Below are positions 48,115-55,497 of a DNA stretch of 64,000 nucleotides, piece by piece; the stretch's first letter is position 1; every line of letters starts with the position of its first letter. Below the pieces are notes generated by a model, which was given only the letters and a program-made list of their open reading frames with translations, was not told where the DNA came from and did not search any database. A program made the position numbers and the translations under genes. This stretch comes from Opitutales bacterium (GTDB taxonomy: Bacteria > Verrucomicrobiota > Verrucomicrobiia > Opitutales > UBA953), in NCBI GenBank assembly GCA_030725715.1, contig JANRFG010000016.1, positions 62,001 to 126,000 of the forward strand, given 5' to 3'.

Positions 48115-49725
48115 ATGGCGACTCATTTCGAGGCAATCATCGTCGGCAGCGGCATCGGTGGGCTGAGTTTCGCGCTCAACCTGGCCGAGCGCGGGCATGC
48201 CGTCGCCATCGTGACGAAGAAGACCAGTTCCGAGTCGAACACCAACTGGGCCCAAGGCGGCATCGCCTGCGTCACCGATCAGACCGACGACTTCGCCAGT
48301 CACGTCCAGGACACGCTCACCGCCGGCGACGGACTCTGCGACCTCGCGGCGGTCCGCCACATCATCGAGGCCGGCCCGGCCCGGGTCGCCGAACTCATCG
48401 CCTGGGGCGTGCAGTTCGAGAACGGCGCCGACGGGCGTCCTGACCTCGGCCGCGAAGGCGGCCACTCCAAGCGACGCATCCTCCATGCGCGCGACATGAC
48501 CGGCCGGGCCATCGAATCGGCGCTCCTTCGCGCCATCGGCCGTCCGCCCAAAGTGAAGATGCTGGAACACCACCTCGCGATCGACCTGATCACGCGCGCC
48601 AAGCTGGGCCTCTGCGCGGTCGGCGCCAATGAGGACCGCGTGCTCGGCCTGCATGTGCTCAACACCCAGGCCGGCCGCGTCGAGACTCTCTCCGCCGCGA
48701 CGGTGGTCCTGGCGACCGGCGGCACCGGCCAGGTCTACCAGTTCACCACCAACCCCGACATCGCCACCGGCGACGGCATCGCGATGGCCTATCGCGCCGG
48801 CGCCGAAGTCCGTGACATGGAGATGGTGCAGTTCCATCCGACGGCCCTGAAGGCCCCGGACGGCGGCCGCGCCTTGATCTCCGAAGCCGTACGAGGGGAA
48901 GGCGCGATCCTGCGCGACCTATCCTTGCGGGCGTTCATGAAGGACTTCCATCCGCTCGGTGACCTCGCCCCGCGTGACATCGTCGCCCGTGCGATCGATT
49001 CCGTGATGAAGAAGGACGGCGCTCCTCACGTCCTGCTGGACGCCACGCAGGTCGCCAAGGGCCACCTGCCCGAACGTTTCCCGCACATCTACGAGACCTG
49101 CCGCAAGGCGGGATTCGACCTCGCGACCGAGCCCGTGCCCGTCGTGCCCGCCGCCCATTACCTCTGCGGCGGCGTCGCCACCGACCTGAAGGGTCAGACC
49201 ACCTTGGCTGGCCTGTTCGCCGTCGGCGAAGTCGCCTGCACCGGCCTGCATGGGGCCAACCGCCTGGCCTCCAACTCGCTGCTCGAAGCGGTCGTGCTGG
49301 CCCATGACGGCGCCGCCGCGGCCCACGAGGAGATCCTTCGGTTGACGCCGCCCGCGGGCGCCCTGCCGGCCTGGATCGACGGTTCGGCCGGCGATCCCGA
49401 TGAACGCGTCGTCCTGACGCATAACTGGGACGAACTCCGCCGCACGATGTGGGATTATGTCGGCATCGTCCGTTCGACGAAGCGATTGCAGCGCGCCCGC
49501 ACCCGCATCGGCACCTTGTCCGATGAAATCCGCGAGTACTACTGGAATTTCCGCGTCGAACCTCGCCTCCTGGAGCTCCGCAACCTGATCCAGGTCGCGG
49601 AGCTCATCATCGACTGCGCGCTGCAACGTCGGGAAAGCCGCGGCTTGCACTTCACCCTCGATTATCCGGCGAAGCTGGCCGAAGCCCGGCACACTTCCGT
49701 TCGGCGACCCCTCGGCCGCTCATGA
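48115..49725 (+). CDS. nadB: L-aspartate oxidase
   Basis: A 536-residue FAD enzyme oxidising aspartate to iminoaspartate, the first step of de novo NAD synthesis. The dinucleotide loop is VGSGIGGLSFALNLAERG. NTNWAQGGIA, HYLCGGVATD and GLHGANRLASNSLLEAVV are family blocks. No nadA or nadC is nearby. The stop overlaps panE by 4 nt (ATGA), joining it to another cofactor gene. Confidence 0.96.
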   Translation: MATHFEAIIVGSGIGGLSFALNLAERGHAVAIVTKKTSSESNTNWAQGGIACVTDQTDDFASHVQDTLTAGDGLCDLAAVRHIIEAGPARVAELIAWGVQFENGADGRPDLGREGGHSKRRILHARDMTGRAIESALLRAIGRPPKVKMLEHHLAIDLITRAKLGLCAVGANEDRVLGLHVLNTQAGRVETLSAATVVLATGGTGQVYQFTTNPDIATGDGIAMAYRAGAEVRDMEMVQFHPTALKAPDGGRALISEAVRGEGAILRDLSLRAFMKDFHPLGDLAPRDIVARAIDSVMKKDGAPHVLLDATQVAKGHLPERFPHIYETCRKAGFDLATEPVPVVPAAHYLCGGVATDLKGQTTLAGLFAVGEVACTGLHGANRLASNSLLEAVVLAHDGAAAAHEEILRLTPPAGALPAWIDGSAGDPDERVVLTHNWDELRRTMWDYVGIVRSTKRLQRARTRIGTLSDEIREYYWNFRVEPRLLELRNLIQVAELIIDCALQRRESRGLHFTLDYPAKLAEARHTSVRRPLGRS

Positions 49726-50636
49726 GGATCGCCATCGTCGGAACCGGAGCCCTCGGCGGTTGGTATGCCGGCCTGCTGGCCGAAGCCGGTCATGAGGTCC
49801 ATTGCCTTGCTCGCAGCGACCACGAGGTGATCAACCGGGACGGCCTGACCCTCCGCCACAAGGGCGCGCAACGGGTCGTCCGCGTCGCCTCCGCCACGCC
49901 TGAAGCCGCCGCGATCGGACCGTGCGACCTGGTCGTGGTGACGCTGAAGTCCACCTCCAACGATGCCCTGCCCCGGCTGCTTGGCCCCTTGCTCGGTCCA
50001 GCGACTCTCGTCGTGACCCTCCAGAACGGCATGGGCAACGTCGAGGCGCTCGCGCGGCTCCTGCCCGCCGAACGGATCGTCGCCGGACTCTGTTTCGTCT
50101 GCATCAACCGACTGGCTCCGGCCGTCATCGACACCACGCTCGCCGGTTATGTCCGGATGGCCGCGGCGACCGGCCCGATCAACCCTGCGGTCGAACGCTG
50201 CGTCGGGATCTTCGCCGCCGCCGGGGTCGACTGTCAGGCCGAGACCTCCTTGGAATCGGTGCTGTGGAAGAAACTCTGCTGGAACATCCCCTTCAACGGC
50301 CTCGCCATCGCCGGCGGCAGCATCACCACGGATCTCATCCTCGCCGACCCCGCGCTCAACGAACGGGCTTACTTGCTGATGAAAGAAGTCCAGGCGGCGG
50401 CCGTCGCCCGCGGACATGGTTTCGAAGACAGCCATATCAAGCGCCAGTTCGTCGTCACCGTCGGCATGGGTCCTTATCGTCCTTCCAGCCTCATCGACTT
50501 CGTCGAAGGTCGGGACGTCGAAGTCGAGGGCATCTGGGGCGAACCGTTACGACGCGGGCTTGCCGCCGGCGTGGCGATGCCGGAGACCCAAAGGCTCGTC
50601 GACGACATCAAGGCTCGGCTGGCCGCCAGAGCCTGA
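49722..50636 (+). CDS. panE: 2-dehydropantoate 2-reductase (ketopantoate reductase)
   Basis: A 304-residue NADPH enzyme of the pantothenate/CoA pathway. The N-terminal loop is VGTGALGGWYAG, then LQNGMGN. The central KKLCWNIPFNGL contains the catalytic Lys and Asn, and the C-terminal block is YRPSSLIDFVEGRDVEVE. Length is normal. It is translationally coupled to nadB. Confidence 0.92.
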   Translation: MRIAIVGTGALGGWYAGLLAEAGHEVHCLARSDHEVINRDGLTLRHKGAQRVVRVASATPEAAAIGPCDLVVVTLKSTSNDALPRLLGPLLGPATLVVTLQNGMGNVEALARLLPAERIVAGLCFVCINRLAPAVIDTTLAGYVRMAAATGPINPAVERCVGIFAAAGVDCQAETSLESVLWKKLCWNIPFNGLAIAGGSITTDLILADPALNERAYLLMKEVQAAAVARGHGFEDSHIKRQFVVTVGMGPYRPSSLIDFVEGRDVEVEGIWGEPLRRGLAAGVAMPETQRLVDDIKARLAARA

Positions 50637-50642
50637 AGAGGC

Positions 50643-51104
50643 TCAACGCGCGTAAGGCGCGCGACCCAGTGCGGTCAGCTTTGCGCCTATGTCTTCGCGG
50701 ACACGATCCTGGCTCAGGAAGTTGACCGGCGTGCCCGGGACCACCTGGGTCGTGAAGAGGACCCTGCCCTCACGCGCCCGGAGGACCAAGCCAAGGCCGA
50801 CGACCTGACGTGTTGACGCTGCTCCGTACCCCGCGGTTTCCCATCGCCCCTCGAGGATGGCGTCCGCCGACGCCTCTTCGAGGGCGGCATGATAACCCAT
50901 GGCCTCCAGTCGACGGACGGCGGCGTCATGGGCGACCTCTCCGCATCGGCGCAGCTCAGCACTGGTCGCTCCGGCGGGCTCGCGGACAAAGATGCGCCGG
51001 ACCTCCGCGGGGGCCGCGCCCTGATCCGACAAGGGGACGCATCCCGCCAAAAGCAGCGTCAAGGCCGTCCATAGGCGGCGCCAGGAGGGTCCCGTGCGGT
51101 GCAT
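50643..51104 (-). CDS. Small lipoprotein of unknown function
   Basis: A 153-residue protein with a lipobox LLLAGCV (Cys near residue 22). The mature part alternates short helices and beta strands, with GYHAALEEASADAILEGRWE and a conserved-looking ARxGRVLFTTQV segment. This resembles small outer-membrane lipoproteins of the DUF4136 sort, but the match is weak. It converges on panE with a 6-nt gap. Confidence 0.7.
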   Translation of the reverse strand: MHRTGPSWRRLWTALTLLLAGCVPLSDQGAAPAEVRRIFVREPAGATSAELRRCGEVAHDAAVRRLEAMGYHAALEEASADAILEGRWETAGYGAASTRQVVGLGLVLRAREGRVLFTTQVVPGTPVNFLSQDRVREDIGAKLTALGRAPYAR

Positions 51105-51196
51105 AAGTTGTTTATTACCCGTTCTCGCCCCGCGTCCAGCAGGGACATGATGGGACGGGTTGACCTTTGCGCCCGGCGGAGGTCCCCTCTCCCTCC

Positions 51197-52252
51197 ATGG
51201 CCCGAGTCCAAGCCGTCACGTTCGACCTCGCAGGCACCCTGCTCTTCCCGCACCCCTCGGTGGGAGCGGTGTACGCCGCGTGCGCCCAAGCCCATGGCGT
51301 CGAGATCGAAGCCGCCGTCCTGGAGGCGGCCTTCCCGTTGGCTTTCAAAGGCGGCCCCAAGAACGCCAAGCCGGAGGTCTTCTGGCGGGAAGTCGTCCAA
51401 CGCTGCTTCGGGCCCGCGCTCCCCTCGTCGAAGACGGAGCTGGTCTTCCATTCCTGCTGGGAAGCCTTCGCGAAACCCGAAGCCTGGCGGCTCGCGCCGG
51501 GCACCCTTCAGGCGATCTCGGCGATCCGCTTCCTCGGCGTCCGCGTCGGCGTGCTTTCGAACGCGGACGCGCGCATGCGCACGGTCCTCGAAGGACATGG
51601 GCTCATGAAGCATCTCGACGGCGTCTTCCTGTCGGAGGAGACCGGCTACGCGAAACCCGACGCCCGGGCGTTCGGACAGGCGGCGCGCGCCTTGGGCGGC
51701 GCGGTCTCCGGCCTGGTGCACTTCGGCGACAGCCCGACCGAGGACGGCGAAGGCGCCCGTGACGCCGGCGCGACCGGCGTGGTCGTGGGCGGAGCGCACG
51801 CGCCCGAGCGTTGCCTGCGCAACGAACGCATCTCCGAGGCTCCTTACGCCGTGCGCGCCCTGCTCACGGAAGGAAAACTCAAAGGCAAGTTCTCGCGGAC
51901 CGTCCAGAACCTGCTCGCCAATCTGCGCGGCCTGCCGGAAGACCGCGGACGTTCCAGCGACCGCCCGCTCAAGACCATCGACGATGCGGTGCAGGACGCC
52001 TTCAAGAAGCTGCGCCTGGATAAGCCAGTGCCCGAGACGGCCATCGTCGCGCACTGGCTGGAGCTGCTGCCGCTGAAGCTGGCGAAACGCTCCGCCCCGC
52101 TCCGCGTGCTCGAAGGCGGCAAACTCGTCGTGCAGTGCGAGAATTCCGTCATCAAGTCCGAGATCCGCTTCCACGAACGCGCCATGCTGGCGAAGATCCG
52201 ACTCCTGCGCGGCTGCCAGGACGTCCGCGCGATCAGCTTCGTCAACGCCTGA
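51197..52252 (+). CDS. HAD-hydrolase / DciA (DUF721) fusion protein
   Basis: A 351-residue single frame with two unrelated domains. Residues 1-205 are a HAD-superfamily hydrolase: motif I FDLAGTLL (Asp10, but Ala12 where the general-acid Asp is usual), motif II LSNAD (Ser121), motif III Lys153 in GYAKPD, and motif IV GDSPTED (Asp178, Asp183). Residues about 225-351 are a DUF721/DciA domain, with DAVQDAFKKL, a W-x-L-LPLKLAKRSAPLRVLEGGKLVVQC core and the final VRAISFVN. DciA is the replicative helicase (DnaB) loader/operator in many bacteria and is usually a separate small protein. The start at the ATG at 51197 (MARVQAVTFD) is clear. Confidence 0.8.
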   Translation: MARVQAVTFDLAGTLLFPHPSVGAVYAACAQAHGVEIEAAVLEAAFPLAFKGGPKNAKPEVFWREVVQRCFGPALPSSKTELVFHSCWEAFAKPEAWRLAPGTLQAISAIRFLGVRVGVLSNADARMRTVLEGHGLMKHLDGVFLSEETGYAKPDARAFGQAARALGGAVSGLVHFGDSPTEDGEGARDAGATGVVVGGAHAPERCLRNERISEAPYAVRALLTEGKLKGKFSRTVQNLLANLRGLPEDRGRSSDRPLKTIDDAVQDAFKKLRLDKPVPETAIVAHWLELLPLKLAKRSAPLRVLEGGKLVVQCENSVIKSEIRFHERAMLAKIRLLRGCQDVRAISFVNA

Positions 52253-52645
52253 TCAGTTCGCCTTCGGCTCGAACGGACGCTGGAAGACGTCCTTTAAATC
52301 GTACACGTCCTTGAAGTCATCGAGATCGTCTTCCTCGGAGCGGCCGAACAATCCGGTCTCGATGATGTTGAAGACCACGTTGCCGACGTCGACGGACTTA
52401 CGCAGGCCCCAGTTATGGAGCAAGGGATAGGACATCGGACCGTAGGTCTCGAGCACGTGCTGACGGAAGCCCTCGAGCAGCTGCGGACCCGAGACATGCC
52501 GGTTCACGATGCTCTTCCCCTTCTTGGGTTCTCCGTGGACGATCTTCTGGGCATGGTCGAGACCGAGACGCACGACATCGTAAGCCTGCGGCTGATAGCG
52601 GGCGTCCTTCAGACGGATGAGGCGGACGGCTTCGTCGAAATCCAT
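52253..52645 (-). CDS. Minf_1886-family protein
   Basis: A 130-residue protein matching the family first noted in Methylacidiphilum and common in Verrucomicrobia and Planctomycetes: FDEAVRLIRLKDARYQPQAYDVVRLGLDHAQK at the start and LLHNWGLRKSVDVGNVVFNIIETGL later. The function is unknown. It abuts the convergent HAD-DciA gene with no gap and shares a transcript direction with hisC (2-nt gap from this start to the hisC stop). Confidence 0.82.
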   Translation of the reverse strand: MDFDEAVRLIRLKDARYQPQAYDVVRLGLDHAQKIVHGEPKKGKSIVNRHVSGPQLLEGFRQHVLETYGPMSYPLLHNWGLRKSVDVGNVVFNIIETGLFGRSEEDDLDDFKDVYDLKDVFQRPFEPKAN

Positions 52646-52647
52646 GA

Positions 52648-53736
52648 TCAGAGCTTGGCGAGTTCGGCGAGCAGCCGGGCATTCTGGGCTTCGGTGCCGA
52701 CGGTGAGGCGGAGCCAGCCCGTCATGCCGTAACCGCGGAGGGGGCGGACGATGACGCCCGCCTTCTGCAAGGTCGTGAAGGCCTCTTCGGCCTTCGGAAT
52801 CTGCGCCGCCAGGAAGTTGGCCTTGCCGTCGATGAAAGCGAAGCCGAGCTGCTTGAGGCCGGCGGAGAGCTGGGCGATGCCGGCGGCGTTGACCTCGCGG
52901 GTGCGGCGCACGAAAGCGTCGTCATCCAGGGCGGCCTCGGCGGCGGCCAAGGCCGGGAGGTTGACGTTGAAGGGCTGGCGGACGCGGTTGAGCAGGCCGC
53001 AGACCTCGGTCGCACCCATCAGGTAACCGACGCGCAGGCCGGCGAGCCCGTAGGCTTTGGAGAAAGTGCGGGACAGGACGACCTTGCGGCCGGACTTCAT
53101 CAGTGGTCGCAGATCCGCCGAAGCTTCGAGGTATTCCGCGTAGGCTTCGTCGAGGCAGAAGATGACGTCTTCGGGCAGCGAAGCGGCGAAAGCCAGGATA
53201 TCCGCCGGATCATCCGTGCCGCCGGTCGGGTTGTTGGGGCTGGCCAGGAAGACGATGCGGGTCTTGGCCGTGACCGCGGCGCGCATGGCCTTCAGGTCGT
53301 GACGGAAGCCGGGCATCGGTACTTCCACCGGAGTGGCGCCGAAGAGCATCGTGGCGAGCTTGTAGACGATGAACGCCTGCGAGCCGAAGACGACCTCGTC
53401 GCCGGGACGGAGAAAAGCCTGGGCGAGCAGGATCATCACCTCGTTGGAACCGTTGCCGATGACGAAGTTGCCGGGCTCGAGCGCCCACTTCTTCGCGAGT
53501 TTCTCGCGCAGGAAAGTGCAGCCGCCGTCCGGATAGAGATGGCAGTCATCCAGGCCCTTCTTCGCGGCGGCCAGACCGAGGGGCGACGGACCGAGCGGAT
53601 TCTCATTGGAAGCCAGCTTGATGACCGCGGAAGGGTCGAGGCCGAACTCACGGGCCACGACTTCGATGGGCCGGCCGGCCTCGTAGACGGGCTGGGTCAG
53701 CACAGGGCGATTGGCGAGGTCGGCGTAGGTGGCCAT
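52648..53736 (-). CDS. hisC: Histidinol-phosphate aminotransferase
   Basis: A 362-residue fold-I PLP aminotransferase. ASNENPLGPSP near the start, the SPNNPTGG block, and SRTFSKAYGLAGLRVGY with the PLP Lys are diagnostic. The start is the ATG at 53736 (MATYADLANRP); an in-frame ATG five codons upstream (53751) is possible. Related aminotransferases (tyrosine/phenylalanine) cannot be fully excluded. Confidence 0.9.
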   Translation of the reverse strand: MATYADLANRPVLTQPVYEAGRPIEVVAREFGLDPSAVIKLASNENPLGPSPLGLAAAKKGLDDCHLYPDGGCTFLREKLAKKWALEPGNFVIGNGSNEVMILLAQAFLRPGDEVVFGSQAFIVYKLATMLFGATPVEVPMPGFRHDLKAMRAAVTAKTRIVFLASPNNPTGGTDDPADILAFAASLPEDVIFCLDEAYAEYLEASADLRPLMKSGRKVVLSRTFSKAYGLAGLRVGYLMGATEVCGLLNRVRQPFNVNLPALAAAEAALDDDAFVRRTREVNAAGIAQLSAGLKQLGFAFIDGKANFLAAQIPKAEEAFTTLQKAGVIVRPLRGYGMTGWLRLTVGTEAQNARLLAELAKL

Positions 53737-53833
53737 GCGTAGGACACTCATGAGGGAGAATGCCCTCAAGGCAAGCGTCCGCATGCCGCCTCCCCGCTTG
53801 CCAGCGAGGGGGGCGGCAGGTAGACGAACGCAC

Positions 53834-54799
53834 ATGAAGATCATCGTCACAGGAGCCTCCGGATTCCTTGGCCGCGAAGTCTGCCTCGCCGCTCAACGCC
53901 GCGGCCACGAGGTGCTGGCGCTGGGCGGCTCCCGTGCGCCCGTGGTGCCCGGCGTGGCGCAGGCCCGTGCCTTCGACCTGTGCTCCGAAGCGGCCCTCGA
54001 AGCCCTCGTGCTCGAAGAGTTCCCGCACGCCGTCGTGCATTGCGCCGCCTTCCCGACGATCGAAGCTTGCCAGGCCGACCCCGCCCGCGCCCAGGTGCTC
54101 AACGCCGAAGTCCCGAAGAAGCTCGCGCAGCTCTGCTTCCACCTCGGCGCGAAGCTCGTCCACCTTTCCACCGACACCGTCTTCGACGGCGTCGCCGGCT
54201 CTTATCAGCACACCGACCACCCCAAGCCGCTGAATCTCTACGGGGAGACCAAGGCGGCCGCCGAAGTCGAAGTCCTGCGCTACGGCCGCGAGCACGCCGC
54301 CGTCCTGCGCACCTCGCCGATCATCGGCAATTCGGTGAGCGGTGACCGCGGTCTGCATGAACGGCTGTTCGTCTCTTGGAAGGAAGGCCGGCCCACCTCC
54401 CTCTTCACCGACGAGATCCGCCAGCCGGTCGAAGTCTCGAATCTCGCGGACGTGACGATCGAACTCTGCGAACGGAACAACCTCAGCGGGCTTTATCACT
54501 GGGCGGGCACCGAAGCCATGAGCCGACATGAGATCGGCGTCCGCATCGCCCGCCACTTCGGTTTGGATGCCGACAGCCTGGTCCGCCCGATCACCCGGGC
54601 CGACGTCCCGGCCGCCGCCGCCCGCCCGCGCGACCTCAGCCTCAAGCTGCACCCCCTCGCCGGCAAACTCCGCACCCAGCCGCAGTCGTTCGCAGACCAA
54701 TTGGCGCAACTGCGAGTGCCTCGGGGCACCGAGAACTGGTACGAACAGGCCACCGGCCGAAAGGTCGTGCGTCGTCTCGAAAAAGGCATAGACTTCTGA
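53834..54799 (+). CDS. NAD-dependent epimerase/reductase of the RmlD (dTDP-4-dehydrorhamnose reductase) type
   Basis: A 321-residue extended short-chain dehydrogenase. The Rossmann loop is VTGASGFLGREV. STDTVFDG and the catalytic Tyr-x-x-x-Lys in YGETKAAAE are characteristic of RmlD-like proteins. No rmlA, B or C gene is close, so a role in dTDP-rhamnose synthesis is unproven. A LipM-like gene starts 2 nt after its stop. Confidence 0.85.
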   Translation: MKIIVTGASGFLGREVCLAAQRRGHEVLALGGSRAPVVPGVAQARAFDLCSEAALEALVLEEFPHAVVHCAAFPTIEACQADPARAQVLNAEVPKKLAQLCFHLGAKLVHLSTDTVFDGVAGSYQHTDHPKPLNLYGETKAAAEVEVLRYGREHAAVLRTSPIIGNSVSGDRGLHERLFVSWKEGRPTSLFTDEIRQPVEVSNLADVTIELCERNNLSGLYHWAGTEAMSRHEIGVRIARHFGLDADSLVRPITRADVPAAAARPRDLSLKLHPLAGKLRTQPQSFADQLAQLRVPRGTENWYEQATGRKVVRRLEKGIDF

Positions 54800-54801
54800 A
54801 C

Positions 54802-55497
54802 ATGGATGTCCTGCCCCGCCAAGCCGCCGATGCCGTCGTGAACATGGCGGCCGACCAGATGCTGCTGGAGCACTACCCTGCGCCCGATCGCGTCCGCTTT
54901 CGTCCGTTCGCCTGGTCGGAGCCCAGCTATACTTTCGGCGTATCGCAGTCGTGGGCCAAATATCGCGCGCTGGTGCCGGCGAACATCCCGCTGGTCCGAC
55001 GCTGCACCGGCGGCGGCCTCGTCTCGCACCTCGACGATTGGACCTTCGCGCTGGTCATCCCGCCCGCTCATCCGCTTTTCAAAGCCGACGCGATGGCGAC
55101 CTACGCCGCGGTCCACGAAGCGCTCCTCGCGGCCTTGCTCGCCCAAGGCCAGCCGGTGAAACTTTCCCCCGTTCCGGAAGGCCAGCGCGAGTTCCAAGCA
55201 CCTGACGCTTGTGCGCATCGCGCCGAACCCAACGACCTCGTCCGATCAGACGATGGCCGCAAGGTCGCGGGCGCCGCGCAGAAGCGTAACCGGCACGGCT
55301 TGCTCATCGAAGGCTATGTCTGGAAGCCGTTCCTGACCGGCTGCGACTGGCTGCGCTTCGAAAAGGATTTCCTCACGCAGCTGGGAAGCATCCTCCAGAG
55401 CGCACCGGTCGACGTCGCGGAACCAGTCTACGATCAGTTCGACCACGAAGGCACTTGGGCCAAGTTCGCGTCGAAGGAGTGGAACGAGCGGATTTAA
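54802..55497 (+). CDS. Lipoyl/octanoyl transferase-like protein (LipM/LplA family)
   Basis: A 231-residue protein of the biotin/lipoate protein ligase family. RRCTGGGLVSHLDDWTF is the substrate-binding block, and Lys154 in GRKVAGAAQKR is the conserved lysine. Cys137 in DACAHRAEPNDLV sits where LipM octanoyltransferases have their catalytic cysteine. This favours an octanoyl transferase over an ATP-dependent lipoate ligase. Its stop overlaps the mutS stop by 4 nt. Confidence 0.8.
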   Translation: MDVLPRQAADAVVNMAADQMLLEHYPAPDRVRFRPFAWSEPSYTFGVSQSWAKYRALVPANIPLVRRCTGGGLVSHLDDWTFALVIPPAHPLFKADAMATYAAVHEALLAALLAQGQPVKLSPVPEGQREFQAPDACAHRAEPNDLVRSDDGRKVAGAAQKRNRHGLLIEGYVWKPFLTGCDWLRFEKDFLTQLGSILQSAPVDVAEPVYDQFDHEGTWAKFASKEWNERI

